DNA of 64,000 nucleotides from Papio anubis (taxonomy: Eukaryota > Chordata > Mammalia > Primates > Cercopithecidae): the NCBI RefSeq assembly GCF_008728515.1, contig NC_044996.1, positions 123,327,610 to 123,391,609 of the forward strand, written 5' to 3'. Made by a program: the position numbers and the translations under genes. The notes under the pieces are model-generated. The model did not search any database. It saw nothing but the letters and a program-made list of their open reading frames with translations, and was not told where the DNA came from. Below are positions 24,656 to 36,070 of this stretch, piece after piece; the first letter of the stretch is position 1, and each line of letters starts with the position of its first letter.

Positions 24656-24864
24656 AGAAATGAACAGCTGACACCAACACAAGATGGCTTTGAACCCCTG
24701 AAAATTGCAGGAGAATTGCCAAAGCTAGCAATATCTAACTATCTGAGGGTACAACACGCTAGTATCTCCAAAATGAGCAGTGAAGCATCTGAAAAGTGTC
24801 TCTTTTCACACCAAGACATTTATGGAAAAAAAGAGATAAGACATAGAAATGAGGGTGACCCCAT

Positions 24865-24985
24865 TTAGAATCTCAGCTGTTTCCTCTTAGAGGTGTGATC
24901 TTGGCCAAGTCACTTAACCAAAGCTTCCTCATCTGTAAAGTGGGAACAACACATAGAATTGTAAAAATCAAAGATGTTAACCATA
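24865..24985 (+). repeat. MIR fragment
   Basis: Sense MIR core: 'gtgtgatcttggccaagtca', 'cttaaccaaagcttcctcat' and 'ctgtaaagtgggaac'. Confidence 0.85.
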
Positions 24986-25436
24986 ATGGTTACCTGTATA
25001 TGATTTTCATAGGCAGATTCCCAAAAACAGAGGCACAGCAGAGATGCCCAATGTGAGAAGGCTTGGCTGGCTTTTTCTTCAATGGTGCCTCCAGGGGAAA
25101 GGTAGGAGGTGGGAGGATCCTCATAACATTCATCTGATGCCTTTCCTCTACATATCCTGAGCCCAAGCTGGCCCCTCAGCTCTCTAGCCCCCTGCCTTGC
25201 AGGTGACACCCAAGTTTACACTAGTTCCACCACTCAAGATGCTTACCATCCCCTTTTCTCCATTCTCCCATACCTAGAAAATTCCTCTTTATCCTTTGGG
25301 GTTCCATTCATATGTCACCTCCTTGTGGTTGTGATGGGGTATCTGGTTAACTTCTGGAATTTTTAAAGTGTCTACTACATGAGAAGCACTGTGCTAGGCC
25401 ACAATGCTTAAAAAAGCAATCACAAGAGAGCCTGCC

Positions 25437-25965
25437 AGAAGCAACCTAAGTGTCCATCAACAGATAAATGGATTTTTAAAAATGTGGTAGATATACACAA
25501 CGGAGTACTATTCAGCCATGAAAAAGAATGAGATCCTGTCATTTCCAGAAACATGAGTGGAACTGGAGATCATAATGTTAAGTGAAATAACCAGGCACAG
25601 AAAGACAAACTTCACATGTTCTCACTTATTTGTGGGAGCTAACAATTAAAATAATTGAATTCACAGAGATAGAGAATAGAAGGGTAGCAGAGGAGAAGGA
25701 GGGAAGGAGGGATGGTTAATGGGTACAAAAAAATAGAAAGAACGAATAAAACCTAGTAGTTGCTAGTACAACAGGTAACTATAGTCAAAAATAGTGTAAA
25801 TGTACATTTTAAATAAATAAAACAGTATAATTGGATTATTTGTAACACAAAGGACAATTGCTTGAGGGGATAGATACCCCATTTACCTTGATGTGATTAT
25901 TATGCATTGCATTCCTGTATCAAAATATGTCCTGTATTCACAAAAATTAAAAATTTAAAAAAGAG
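25437..25965 (+). mobile_element. 5'-truncated L1 3' end (L1M/L1PB-like)
   Basis: About 530 bp: 'taagtgtccatcaacagata', 'actattcagccatgaaaaag', 'gttctcacttatttgtggga', then an L1 3' UTR and A-rich end. Flanks agagagcctgcca and agagtgcctgcca form an imperfect target duplication. Confidence 0.88.
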
Positions 25966-26049
25966 TGCCTGCCATCAGGTACCCACAGTGTCACAGAGGT
26001 AGGGAGCAGGGAAGCATTTGCCATTGAGAGAAAAGTCGTCATTTCAAGA

Positions 26050-26480
26050 AAATGAGATACGCTCTTTGATAAAGGCATGTCTAGGGAAACTCCAACTCCT
26101 TTTCCTCCTGGGCATATAGCTAAACTATATTTCCCAGTCTCCCCTACAGCTAGATGAGTCACAAGACTGAGTTCTGGCTTATGGAATATGGGTAGAAGTG
26201 ACATACCCCACTTCTAGGCCTTCCCACCAAAACCTATACAATCCTCCACCCTCTCTGTTTCTCCATTCTCCAGCTGAATAGAGAAGATGCCAAACATCCA
26301 CGGGAGAGCAGAGTCACAAGATGAAAGGAGTCTGGGTTCCTGAGTCACTATTTAGAAGAAAGCTCTCTTACACGGACACCCATGTTCAGACTGTTCCATG
26401 AGCAGAGGGTACAATTTAGCCAGTGAGTGTTTAGAGGTGCTGGTTATAGCAACTGGCATATCATCATCAATGGAAAATGA
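26050..26480 (+). repeat. Old LTR-like (MLT/MaLR-like) stretch
   Basis: Contains a string order I associate with ancient mammalian LTRs: 'ggaatatgggtagaagtgac', 'cacttctaggccttcccacc', 'caatcctccaccctctctgt', 'cacaagatgaaaggagtctg' and 'gttccatgagcagagg'. The family is not certain. Confidence 0.45.
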
Positions 26481-26664
26481 TCATCAATGGAAAAACATCA
26501 CCATAGTATGCAAATAAAATACTGTCAGACTTCTCATGATGTGTACGTTGTCTTGAAATCTCACAAGAATACACAGAATACAAGTTGCTTTTTTATGAAC
26601 TGGTGGTTGCGGGATAAACTGTGTGAAAGATATTTGGGTTTTGGCTTTATTTTTATTTCATTTA

Positions 26665-26954
26665 TTTTTTAAGACAGAGTCTCTCTATGTCACCCAGGTT
26701 GGAGTGCAGTGGTGTGACCTTGGCTCACTGCAACCTCCACCTCCTGGGTTCAAGCGATTCTCCCGCCTCAGCCTCCCAAGTAGCTGGGATTACAGGTGCC
26801 AGCCACCACACCCAGCTAAATTTTGTATTTTTTTAGTAGAGACAGGGTTTCACCATGTTGGTCAGGTTGGTCTTGAACTCCTGGCCTCAAGTGATCTGCC
26901 CGCCTCAGCCTCCCAAAGTGCTGGGATTACAGGTGTAGGCCCCCATGCTTGGCC
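26665..26954 (-). repeat. AluS-like copy
   Basis: Minus-strand dimer. Open frames of up to 118 residues on the plus strand across it are Alu translation. Confidence 0.93.
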
Positions 26955-27499
26955 AATTTTTGTCTTTATTTTTAAATGAAGTTGTATATGTACATAATGT
27001 CTAAGGTGATTTTTCCATCTATGTTTTTTCTACTGTTGTTCCCTATGTTTACATTTGTCCAAGTTATCATTTTGACAAGAATCAGAGTAAAATCTCCCTC
27101 CAATCATGGTCTTTTCCACTGTTACAAAAGGTCCTGCAATTACCAAGTAATCATCACGACAGAGATGCTTTTTCTAATAGAGTAAACCAAATTCCAATCT
27201 ATCCCCTGATTGTAAATTAGGCTTTTTTTGGAAGTAAAATTAATCAGTGTTCAGAAGTACCTACTCTTTTAACACAGATACTAGAAGAAACTGACTCAGG
27301 AGGTGAAGGATGAATCTCTAGCAGGCCAAACTCCATCTTTCAATGGAAATTACCACCAAAATTTAAAATGTGCTCCATAACTCAATGGCATATGAGTAGA
27401 AAATCATTAGGGTCATATTTGATAGTATTTGAGAGCTAGGAAGTACTTACAAAGAAATTTCCAAATACAGTGATCCCCTTCTGCTCCCCTAAGAAAAGT

Positions 27500-27660
27500 T
27501 AATCGTAAGATTCTCCTGAGGTACTTGTTTAAAATAAAGATTACTTGGCCTCCCTTCCAGCTCTACTGTATCAGACTCAATGGAGGAGGGCCTTGGAATC
27601 TGCATTTTTAACAAGCACCCGAGGTGACGCTGCTGACATTCCTGGCCCATGGAGCAAGGC
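27500..27660 (+). repeat. MER5A-type hAT fossil
   Basis: Pattern 'cttgtttaaaataaagatta', 'cttggaatctgcatttttaa' and 'acaagcacccgaggtgacgc'. Ends are degraded. Confidence 0.6.
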
Positions 27661-27702
27661 TCTACCCTGCAATATAATTACCTACCTCTAGATTCAATTT
27701 TC

Positions 27703-28015
27703 TTTCTTTCTTTTTTTTTTTTTTTTTTTTTAGACGGAGTCTCCCTCTTTCGCCCCGGCTGGTGGAGTGCAGTGGCCGGATCTCAGCTCACTGCAAGCTC
27801 CGCCTCCCGGGTTCACGCCATTCTCCGGCCTCAGCCTCCCGAGTAGCTGGGACTACAGGCGCCCGCCACCTCGCCCGGCTAGTTTTTTGTATTTCTTAAT
27901 AGAGACGGGGTTTTACCGTGTTAGCCAGGATGGTCTCGATCTCCCGACCTCGTGATCCGCCCGTCTCGGCCTCCCAAAGTGCTGGGATTACAGGCTTGAG
28001 CCACCGCGCCCGGCC
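27703..28015 (-). repeat. AluY of Old World monkey type (AluYR-like)
   Basis: Reverse complement shows ggctcaagc, gagacgggcgg, gccgggcgaggtggc and tccggccactg. Target duplication gattcaattttc at 27691-27702 and 28016-28027. Lightly diverged, so a fairly recent insertion. Confidence 0.93.
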
Positions 28016-29017
28016 GATTCAATTTTCATTTAGAAAATTTTCGAAGAATCCTGGCTTATCTCTAAATGACATAATTTTAAGTAAATTGTTTCTTCTCTCC
28101 CTTTTCTGTATATTTTCCTCAATGAACACAGATTACTTTTATCATCAGAAATTATCTTAAAAAGAGCAGCAGCTTCTCTCAGGTGTCTAAGTGTTTCTGT
28201 AGGGGATAAATGCTACATTTTATTCCTAGAATTGTTGGAAGTGCCTTTTTTAAAAAACATAACTTCTGGCAATATAGCCTTGTCTGAGTCCAAATAAGAA
28301 AATATGATTTTAATCATGGCCCAGCAATTAACTCAGTAAAGTGTTTTGTAAACTCGTTGATTCATTTCGTAAACTCTGTGATTCATTTTCTGAAGTCAAA
28401 GCTGAATGCCTTAATGAACCTGTAAAATTCTCCTTCCTGGAAATTTTGAAGATTTTTCTTTGTAGTACTAAACTAGCAAAGCAACAAATTCTAAAACATT
28501 CTTTAAAATAAGAAAACCCTGGCAGTTCCTAAAGTTGTTTTATCAGTGCAATTTTTCTACCGCTCTCAAAGTGGTCTTGTGTCTTTTCAATACAGATACT
28601 TTTGTTTATTGCCAGAAAGTGACTTACTGGTTAAAAAGGAACCAGGAAAAAAAAAAAAAAAAAGCAGCAAAAGATTGAGAATGAACTGGGGAAAAAAAAG
28701 ATGTTCACACAGAAATTTTAGAAAATAACATAATTATATAACTTGTTCCCCAAGCTCATAAACAATTTAGGATCTCGAAGAGAACAGCATGGAGAAAGAC
28801 CAGAAATAAAGGACAAAAACATTTGTTATCATTGCAGCAAGTAAATTACACCAGACAATGGTTTTGGCCAGTTCATCACAAAGGATACCGGGATTTTCCC
28901 TATGACTCTTTTGATGTAACATTCTTTAAAAACAGTTTTCAAAGAATGTGAGAAGGGAAGCCCTTATAATTTAAAGAAAACACAAAAGTCACAGTAAAAT
29001 TCACATAAAGTTCTTAC

Positions 29018-29163
29018 TTCTTTCTCTCGGACCCTAATATCCTAAACAAATCTTTAAAGTACTGCGGGACGCGGACCACCACATTCTCGGAGGGGCTGAT
29101 GTCTTTCAGGTGGGGGTAGAGTCTGGTGTCAATGACCTTCTTGATGTAGCCCAGCCAGTCAAA
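29018..29163 (-). CDS. PHEX: PHEX exon 9 (about residues 312-360)
   Basis: 146 nt, phase 0 at its start and ending two bases into the Lys360 codon. The translation starts FDWLGYIKKVIDTRLYPHL, continues KDISPSENVVVRVPQYF and ends KDLFRILGSERKK. The FDW block follows the M13 pattern F-x-W seen in neprilysin and ECE1. Acceptor is ccctcag and donor is GAA|gtaaga. This exon is rich in CpG and C/G compared with its AT-rich introns. No change from the remembered human protein. Confidence 0.97.
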
Positions 29164-29343
29164 CTGAGGGGAGAGAGAACAAAACAGAATGAGAGAACCT
29201 CTGTTAGGTAGCAAGTAAGAAAGGCAAATAGAATAGATTGAGTGTCATTCATTTCTTTTGATTTCACACCTAATAATTCAAGATGCAACTACTCAAGTCT
29301 AGAAAATAAACTCCTGATCATTGCTATTCAGATCTATTGTCTT

Positions 29344-29482
29344 TTTTTTTAGACAGTCTCGCTCTATCACCCAGGCTGGAGTGCAGTGGCATGATCTGGG
29401 CTCTGCCTCCTAGGTTCAAGCAATTCTCCTGCCTCAGCCTCTGAGTAGCTGGGATTACAAGCACCCACCACCACGCCCGGCT

Positions 29483-29515
<33 letters not shown>

Positions 29516-29643
29516 TATTTTTAGTAGAGGTGGAATTTCACCATGTTGGCCAGGCTGGTGTTGAACTTCTGACTTCAAGTGATCCACCCACCTTGGCCTC
29601 CCAATGTGCTGGGATTACAGGTGTGAGCCACCGTATTCGGCCT
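29344..29643 (-). repeat. AluS-like copy
   Basis: 13-bp target duplication (gatctattgtctt at 29331-29343 and 29644-29656). The middle T tract is expanded to about 28 bases. It begins 181 bp upstream of exon 9 in the transcript direction. Confidence 0.93.
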
Positions 29644-29699
29644 GATCTATTGTCTTAATCACAAATGGAGCATGTGTTCTGTACCATCTACATCTGGAC

Positions 29700-29739
<40 letters not shown>
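29700..29739. repeat. CA microsatellite
   Basis: About 19 perfect AC units. Likely length-polymorphic. Confidence 0.95.
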
Positions 29740-29740
<1 letters not shown>

Positions 29741-29764
29741 ACACAGTAATATGCACCCTCACTC

Positions 29765-30002
29765 CCTTGGCCCCCTCTAGTACTCTTCCTCCTTCCTGAA
29801 CTCTCCCCTCTGTCTTTCTCTCCCCATTCTGCTCTCTCTCCCCATCCTGTACTCTTCTTCTATTCTATACTCTCTTTTTTCCTCCCGTACTCTTCCCTCC
29901 TTCTCTCTTGCATTTCTCTTCCTCCTTCTAAATTCTTTCTCTATACTGTACATTTTCTCTCCCTCCCTCCCTTTCTCTGTCCTGTACTCTCCCTCACTCT
30001 CA
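29765..30002. repeat. Pyrimidine-rich degenerate tandem array
   Basis: A C/T-rich tract built of loosely repeated units of about 18-25 bp around a 'tRtactct' core, for example near 29779, 29848, 29869, 29888 and 29984. In the PHEX transcript it is purine-rich (GA). Confidence 0.75.
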
Positions 30003-30110
30003 TATATACACAGAAACAGATGCCCCAGTACATAACTAGTCTCTGTGACACAGCCTTTAAAAAAAAAAAAAAAAAAAAAGAGGAAATAAGCAGCAACAGA
30101 AAGTAAATGC

Positions 30111-30400
30111 GGCCAGGCATGGTAGCTCACGCCTGTAATCCCAGCACTTTGGGAGGCCGAGGCAGGGGGATCATTTGAGGTCAGGAGTTTGAGACCAGCC
30201 TGGCCAATCCCGTCTCTATTAAAAATACAAAAAATTAGCTAGGTGTGGAAGCAGGCACCTGTAATCCCAGCTACTTGGGAGGCTAAGGCAGGAGGTTGCA
30301 GTGAACCCGGCAGAGGTTGCAGTGAGCCAAGATCACGCCACTGCACTCCAGCCTGGGCGACACAGCAAGACTGTGTCTCAAAAAAACAAACAAAAACACA
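30111..30400 (+). repeat. AluS-like copy
   Basis: Dimer with flanks acagaaagtaa on both sides. The right arm holds a local duplication of 'ggaggttgcagtgaacccgg' type. A separate run of 23 A's lies at 30058-30079. Confidence 0.92.
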
Positions 30401-30489
30401 GAAAGTAACATGCCTCCATTCTTCAGAGCATCCCTATCTTACCTAAAACACCATATGGTGTTTCTTAGATTGGCTACTCTAAAAGTCTT

Positions 30490-30950
30490 TTCCCAACCTT
30501 TTCTCCATTACCTGTGTCCACTGTTGAAATGGAAAACCAGTTACTCACTTGCCCAACCTCCCCGGTGGTTAGGAGTGGCCACGTGACCCAATCCTACTCA
30601 ATAAGAAATAAAGGGAAGACATCTGGAGATGTTCTGGAAAGGTCTGTTTGTTTTTCCTAGTAAAAGAGTTAGACACATCACTGGCCCTTTCCCCTTCTTC
30701 CTGCTCTGACACAGATGTGATATATGGAGCTGTGATGGATACCTTGCAACCATGAGTCATCAAACATGAAGTCAAAAAGCCAACACACTAAACAGAGTAG
30801 GATGCAAAGATAGGAAGAACTTGGGCCTTTGACAACACTGTTAAACAGCTGAGCCAATGCCAACAATTACCTATGTCTAGACTTTTGTCATGTGAGAAAA
30901 TAGGCTTTAAGTTTCTAAGCCACTGTTGGAAAGATGTTTTGTTCCCTATA
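30490..30950 (+). repeat. Old LTR-like (MLT/MaLR-like) stretch
   Basis: String order 'ttcttcctgctctgacacag', 'gatataTggagctgtgatgg', 'taccttgcaaccatgagtca', 'gacttttgtcatgtgagaaa' and 'agtttctaagccactgttgg' is typical of an old LTR-class repeat. The family is not named with confidence. Confidence 0.45.
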
Positions 30951-31122
30951 ACAGAAGGCATCCCAATACACAGACAAGGGATATTTTATGTGATTGTTGA
31001 CAAAGACGATGATAACCAAGACTGGGAGTAGGTTTTACAAGACAGAAATTTACACACAGATGAAATCCAATCCCTTCTAAAATGACCAGTTGAGAGAAAG
31101 TTTTCTGGATATTTTCACCAAC

Positions 31123-31206
31123 CTGGGGAATCATAGCACTCAGTTCAGAAATGTTCATTTTGTTGTACATGGCCTCACTGGTTCGGTTTTCATGAGGAAT
31201 CATTAT
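31123..31206 (-). CDS. PHEX: PHEX exon 8 (about residues 284-311)
   Basis: 84 nt, 28 codons, phase 0 at both ends. The translation runs IMIPHENRTSEAMYNKMN and then ISELSAMIPQ. Two sequons are visible: Asn-Arg-Thr at about Asn290 and Asn-Ile-Ser at about Asn301. Acceptor is ccaacag. The donor is CAG|gttggt, weak because +3 is T and +4 is G. The minus-strand open frame that covers it runs past the exon into intron 8, so only the exon part is coding. Confidence 0.97.
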
Positions 31207-31889
31207 CTGTTGGAAAGAGATTTTGGTTATTTTTTTTTTCAAGTGAACCATTTCTTACTGTATGATTACTTCCTACATGTGCCAAAACATCTGCATAGTA
31301 TTATAAAGTTTTTCAAGGCTTTGGTGTGGTGCCCAACTTCGAGGGAGAGAAAAGAAGACATAACTTTAGGCAGGATTAAGAAAATAAACTTTCACATCCT
31401 CCTCTGCATCAAATATTGTCCCCAGCACAAAAAGAACTACCCAAAATCTCCCTCCCAATCTATAATGTGGATGGGCAAAATCTATTGCTGGCTCAATTCT
31501 GACAATTAAACTTAAGTTGGACAATTGAGGTAAACATCCCACTGTCACCTGTGGTCTCCAAATAATGATCTCAATATTTCATGAACCATCGACTATCCCT
31601 TCATCTCTAGGGGCAAATTTTCACTGATGAACACAAGACTATCCGGATGCCACTGTTCCCCGTGATCATTCTGTCAACAGCTCATACCCTCATTTCCCCT
31701 TTTGTTTCTTTGACCTTGAGATTTCCCTAGCCCCATTGCTGGGAGTATGGATTCAGTCACTGCCTATTCACACATTTCAAAACCTGCCTCTCTCCAGCCC
31801 TGACTCTATACTCTTTCCATTCCCAATACTCATGCTCTTGGCCATTTGGCCAACACCAAATCTGAGCTTCTAGCCTCCACTATGTTTAA

Positions 31890-32260
31890 CTTAAGAAGAA
31901 CAGCAATGATTATCTTCCTGAAGGATCATCTTAATCACTTCCATTGACCAGCAGTAGCTCCCATATCCACCCTTCAATCACGTCATGACTTTGCCTTCGG
32001 GCCTTCCATCATCTAATTCCCTTGCATTAAACTTGCCACATTTCCACTGCACACATGACTCTCCTACTCTTACATCTCCTATCCACCATCACCACCTCCA
32101 TGGTTTGAACTATGACTCAGGACTGCCCAAGATTCACTGCTTCTAGCAAGCCTTTCCAATTACACTCCACTTGGTTCCAATCACAAGGGCTACTCCATCA
32201 ATAAGACCTCTCCTTGTGCACACATCTCTCCAGCTGGATTGGCTAAGTATATGCTTCCAT
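31890..32260 (+). repeat. Possible L2 fragment
   Basis: Degraded text resembling the L2 coding 3' region: 'cttcgggccttccatcatct' and 'gcaagcctttccaattacac'. Weak. Confidence 0.35.
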
Positions 32261-32462
32261 GGCTGTATTTACAAGGACTTATTTGTGCTAGACTGGACTG
32301 TCTTGTCTTCTCAGCTTCAGAAGTTTCCCTAGGACTACATATCCCACTAATTTTGAAAGTACCTAGTGATGTGTAGTGTAAGATATGGAGGTAAGCATTA
32401 CTAGCAGTGATTTTTCAAGGTAAAGATTACAGAGGGCTTACTGGCAGATATCTGCCCCCTCT

Positions 32463-33270
32463 TTGCTAAATGCTTCAGTGTCCTTAGCTTCCCTTTCTTC
32501 ACTCTCCACAGGAGAGACCACACGTAACTTACAAACAGCCTCCTGGCTCTGTGTGAATCATTGCCTCAGAGAATATCCACACTCCTCTTCCACCAGCCCC
32601 TCCTCCGCCCTCGGAGTCTCACAGCCCCAAGTTGGAGACCTTTGGCCTCAGAGCTGTTTTCAGCTCTCTGCCAGCCACTCCCCTCCACACAACAGATTTG
32701 TCACTTCATTTAGCCTCTTGACAATTCCCAGTCTTGCCTCAGCCCAGCTGTTTTTAGTTCCCTTTTTGGTCCAAATCCCTGGCTCAGGGCAAGGCCTTCC
32801 CTGCTGTTTCAGAGTTCTAGTCCAAATGAGAGTCCTGGGCCTCCTATGTGCCTGGAAAGAGAATTCAGGCAGACTCTAGACATGGCTCAGAGGCACAGTC
32901 ATGGATCTCGAGACACGTGCAGCAGTCTTCACAGTCTTCAAAGGTGACATGCAGGAATGAACTTCTTGCACTACAAGTAGGAGTTTGGAGAGAGCTGTAC
33001 ACGAACATCATCACAGCAAAGACAGAGAGACCAATTCCTCTTTACCCTTATCCTTCATCCCTACTCCCATACCTCAACACACCACCAGCACCTCGCCAAA
33101 CAAAACCAATCAACATTTGGACTCTTATACACCTTGAGATTTTTACTAACTTCTCTTGTGGAAGATTTCCAACACATGTGCAAAAGTTGCTTGGTAAAAA
33201 GTATCATTTTCTTTCACTACAGGGTTTCCCCAGAAGCAGATTTTACCACATTTGTTCCCTCTTGGCCTAG
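32463..33270 (+). other. Two overlapping open frames of unknown origin
   Basis: Plus-strand frames of 138 codons (32463-32879) and 140 codons (32848-33270) lie antisense to PHEX within intron 7. Neither translation shows a domain, a signal peptide or Alu/L1 vocabulary that I recognise. The first is Ser/Leu/Pro-rich. No splice signal or promoter was identified. They may be chance frames in unique GC-richer sequence. Confidence 0.2.
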
Positions 33271-34052
33271 GAACATATAGAGAGATTTTTACACTTTGTT
33301 TCTTCTAGAAAAAAGTTACTCCATAAACAAAGCTAACCATTTAGAAGTTCTCATTATTTTGCCCATAAGTTTGTTTTTACATCTTTTTGTCTCTACAATG
33401 AGGCAAAAAGAAGTTAAGGTAATTTACACAGACATGTAGTTTTGTGTCATGCATATGACACAATGATATTCATTAAAGTAGCGCAAGAAAAGAATGAAAA
33501 AACAGGGGCAGATACAAAGTAATACCAGAAAGGTCATTTAAAAACGTTTACCAACATGTCCTACCTACTTCTATATCAACTTTTATATCCCGTATTGGTG
33601 GACAGACTTCCCTGAGCCCAGAACTTAAGCCAGAATGATTCTGAGTGGGGATAGCACAAAACATGGACTGGATTAAAAGCAACCTTCCATTCAAGCCAGA
33701 TTACTAAGGATTTATTAAACATCTATCTTCTATTTAAGCCAAACATGAGTTTCTCCAGAAAAAACGGTCAGAGGGTCTCTCTGCTGCTATTCTTTGGCCA
33801 CAGCTGAGCAACATATGGACACTGAATGGGCTTAAACCAGGGAAGTGGAAGGAATGAAGAGCTCTTCTGTCACAGTCCTTCTTGTTACTTCCTAGAGGCG
33901 ATGCTACTAGTTCTACCTTAGGCCCAAAGGGCAATGACAGAAAATACTATTATTTGATTGCAATTTATATTTTCATTCAGGATATACTGCCTTTAATATA
34001 CGGAAAAGAAAAGAAAGTAAAGGAAAGAAAGAAATTTTCAGTGAAGACTTAC

Positions 34053-34169
34053 CTCAGCTATCTTAATTTCCAATCTAAGCACTGACTTCATGTCATGCTC
34101 TGCTCTGGAACTGTTAGCTCCTAAAAGCACGGCAGTATCCACCATGAACTTGTAAAGGGCGTCCCGATA
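34053..34169 (-). CDS. PHEX: PHEX exon 7 (about residues 245-283)
   Basis: 117 nt, 39 codons, phase 0 at both ends. The translation begins YRDALYKFMVDTAVLLG, continues ANSSRAEHDMKSVL and ends RLEIKIAE. It includes a sequon (Asn-Ser-Ser) at about Asn263. The amphipathic MKSVLRLEIKIAE segment fits the largely helical N-terminal M13 domain. Acceptor is ttcttatag and donor is a full consensus gtaagt. No difference from the remembered human protein. Confidence 0.97.
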
Positions 34170-34989
34170 CTATAAGAAATAAAGAACAAAGTGACCATGA
34201 CAATAGCTTATTAGAAAATATGTTTCGGAGACACGGAAGAGCAGAAATAGCAGGCGGAAATAAATGTCTTTTATTTTCACTCTGTACTCAAAGTATGGTG
34301 CAGGCATTATGCAATACCAGCCACCCACATAACACTTTGGGAGAAAAAAGAGTGATGGCTACTTGGGTACTGTTTCCATGACAGACAGAGATGCCCAGCC
34401 ATCAAGCATCAAGAGAACTAGTTTTCTGGCAACCGTCGATATTATGCATACATGAAATAACTCCAAATGAGACAAGAATAGAAAGTTAAAGGTCAGATGT
34501 CCTCTTTCCAGACAAGTGAGGCTTTAATAAAATAATGGGAAAGAACTGTTTCTAAAAGCAGGAGGCCTGATCCATAAAGAATGGTGGGAGGTGTGATTTA
34601 TTCTCTTGCAACTCAATTTACCCACCTTCACACTAAGAAATAAAAGACCAGTGACAGCAGTCCTGTGTCTTTTCAGTTTTTTACAGTTTTCACAAAGTTC
34701 TGCTCCCTAGCTCAGGAAAAAAAGGAGAAAAGAGAGGAACGATGATGTGAAACCTAACAAATAGCAAACATAGAATTTCCTTCCTACATACTCATAAACC
34801 CATTTTGGGGCTACTCATATGTCATTGGGTGGGGCGGGGGTGACCTTACATCATGGGAATTAAAGAACTGCCTTAGGCCCACCTCTCATTTCAGACGTAT
34901 TTGTGAGATCTCAACGCACCAGGTATTAAATGACCTACTTCTCATGCATTGGGAATAAGATTTACTAACATATACCTTGCCTCTATAAG

Positions 34990-35082
34990 CTATTCTTACT
35001 ATGTGTGTGACCTTAGGACCTATATAGTACTTAGAATATAGCAGGCCTTTAATAAATATTTGTTGAATCAGTAAGCAAGCTT
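34990..35082 (+). repeat. MIR/L2 3' tail fragment
   Basis: Pattern 'gtgtgaccttaggacctata', 'tatagtacttagaatatagc' and 'ttaataaatatttgttgaat'. Confidence 0.6.
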
Positions 35083-35100
35083 TCAAAATAGTCTTAAATA

Positions 35101-35401
35101 GGCCAGGCGTGGTGGCTTATGCCTGTAATCCCAGCACTTTGAGACGCTGAGGCAGGCGGATCACGAGGTCAGCCTGGCCAATAAGGTGAAACTACATCTC
35201 TACTAAAAATACAAAAAAACTAGCCGGGCATGGTGGCACACTCCTGTAGTCCCAACTACTCGGGAGGCTGAGGCAGGAGAATCGCTCGAACCCAGAAGGT
35301 GGAGGTTGCAGTGAGCCGAGATTATGCCACTGCACTCCAGCCTGGGCAATAGAGGGAGACTCCGTCTCAAAAAAAAAAAAAAAAAAAAAGGAAAGAAAGA
35401 A
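35101..35401 (+). repeat. AluS/Y-like copy with a shortened left arm
   Basis: Target duplication aaaatagtcttaaata (35085-35100 and in the tail region near 35409-35424). The left arm lacks the usual 'aggagttcgagacca' segment: 'cacgaggtcagcctggcca'. Confidence 0.92.
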
Positions 35402-35474
35402 AAAAAGAAAATAGTCTTAAATAGAAATAATATTTTGCTATTCCCAGTTCAATTCAAAACAAAACATATTTATT

Positions 35475-35772
35475 GGCCGGGTGTGGTGGCTCACGCTTGT
35501 AATTCCAACACTTTGGGAGGCCGAGGTGGGCAGATCACTTGAGGCCAGGAGTTTGGGACCAGCCTGGCCAACATAGTGAAACCCTGTCTCTACTAAAACT
35601 ACAAAATTAGCCCGGCAGGGTGGTGCATGACTATAATCCCAGCTACTCGGGAGGCTGAGGTTGCTGAGAATCGCTTGAACCCAGGAGACATAGGTTGCAA
35701 CGAGTTGAGATCATGCCACTGCACTTCAGCATGGGCAACACAGCAAGACTCTATGTAAAAAGAAAAACCAAA
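35475..35772 (+). repeat. AluS-like copy
   Basis: Dimer with a degraded right arm ('gaggctgaggttgctgagaa') and imperfect flanks acatatttattg and tgtatttattg. Confidence 0.92.
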
Positions 35773-36070
35773 AAATGTATTTATTGAGTACCTACTCAAA
35801 TGTACAAGGTGGCTTAGTAGGCCCTCTGTGCATATGTTAGGAAAGAGTGGTACAGACAAAAATATAATAGGTGTCTGGTTCCCAAACAGTGAGGGAGATA
35901 AACATGTAATTATTAACTATAACATTAAAGACATCAAAATAACTTCCTTAATAAAGCTGCTACATGCTTGGAAACTGAAGAGCTGCAGAGAAAATCTAGC
36001 CTGGAGAAATTGGGGACATAGCATTTGAGGGAGACTGGTTCCGACGCAGTGAAGAGTCCTGTGAGGTAGG

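Larger units (their letters stand above)
16293..29017 (-). other. PHEX: PHEX intron 9
   Basis: 12,725 bp between exons 9 and 10. It carries seven Alus, two L1 3' ends on the plus strand, one L1 fragment on the minus strand, and several MER5A-type, MIR and L2 fossils. I recognise nothing in 17520-18040, 18361-18690, 21500-22160, 23120-23780, 26960-27500 and 28030-29017. Confidence 0.9.
29164..31122 (-). other. PHEX: PHEX intron 8
   Basis: 1,959 bp between exons 8 and 9. About two thirds is repeat: a minus-strand Alu, a CA microsatellite, a pyrimidine-rich degenerate tandem, a plus-strand Alu and an old LTR-like stretch. Confidence 0.9.
31207..34052 (-). other. PHEX: PHEX intron 7
   Basis: 2,846 bp between exons 7 and 8. 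It is the only intron here without an Alu. A weak L2-like stretch lies around 31890-32260. Two overlapping open frames at 32463-33270 on the plus strand have no recognised source. The rest shows nothing identifiable. Confidence 0.9.

Noticed and set aside
26623..26979. 118-residue protein-like frame
   Set aside because: It is translation of an antisense Alu (FETESRSVAQAGVQW-type text). The same applies to the frames near 5919-6485, 6800-7303, 12312-12713, 14782-15170, 38422-39115, 42868-43273, 56422-57012, 61420-61680 and 63375-63626.
29700..29739. CRISPR-like regular array
   Set aside because: It is a plain dinucleotide repeat in a primate genome.
30058..30079. A-tract as the tail of a processed pseudogene
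   Set aside because: The sequence before it is the degenerate pyrimidine array and short unique DNA, with no coding similarity or target duplication that I could see.
29777..30130. Arg/Glu-rich 117-residue minus-strand frame
   Set aside because: Low-complexity translation of the pyrimidine-rich tandem array.
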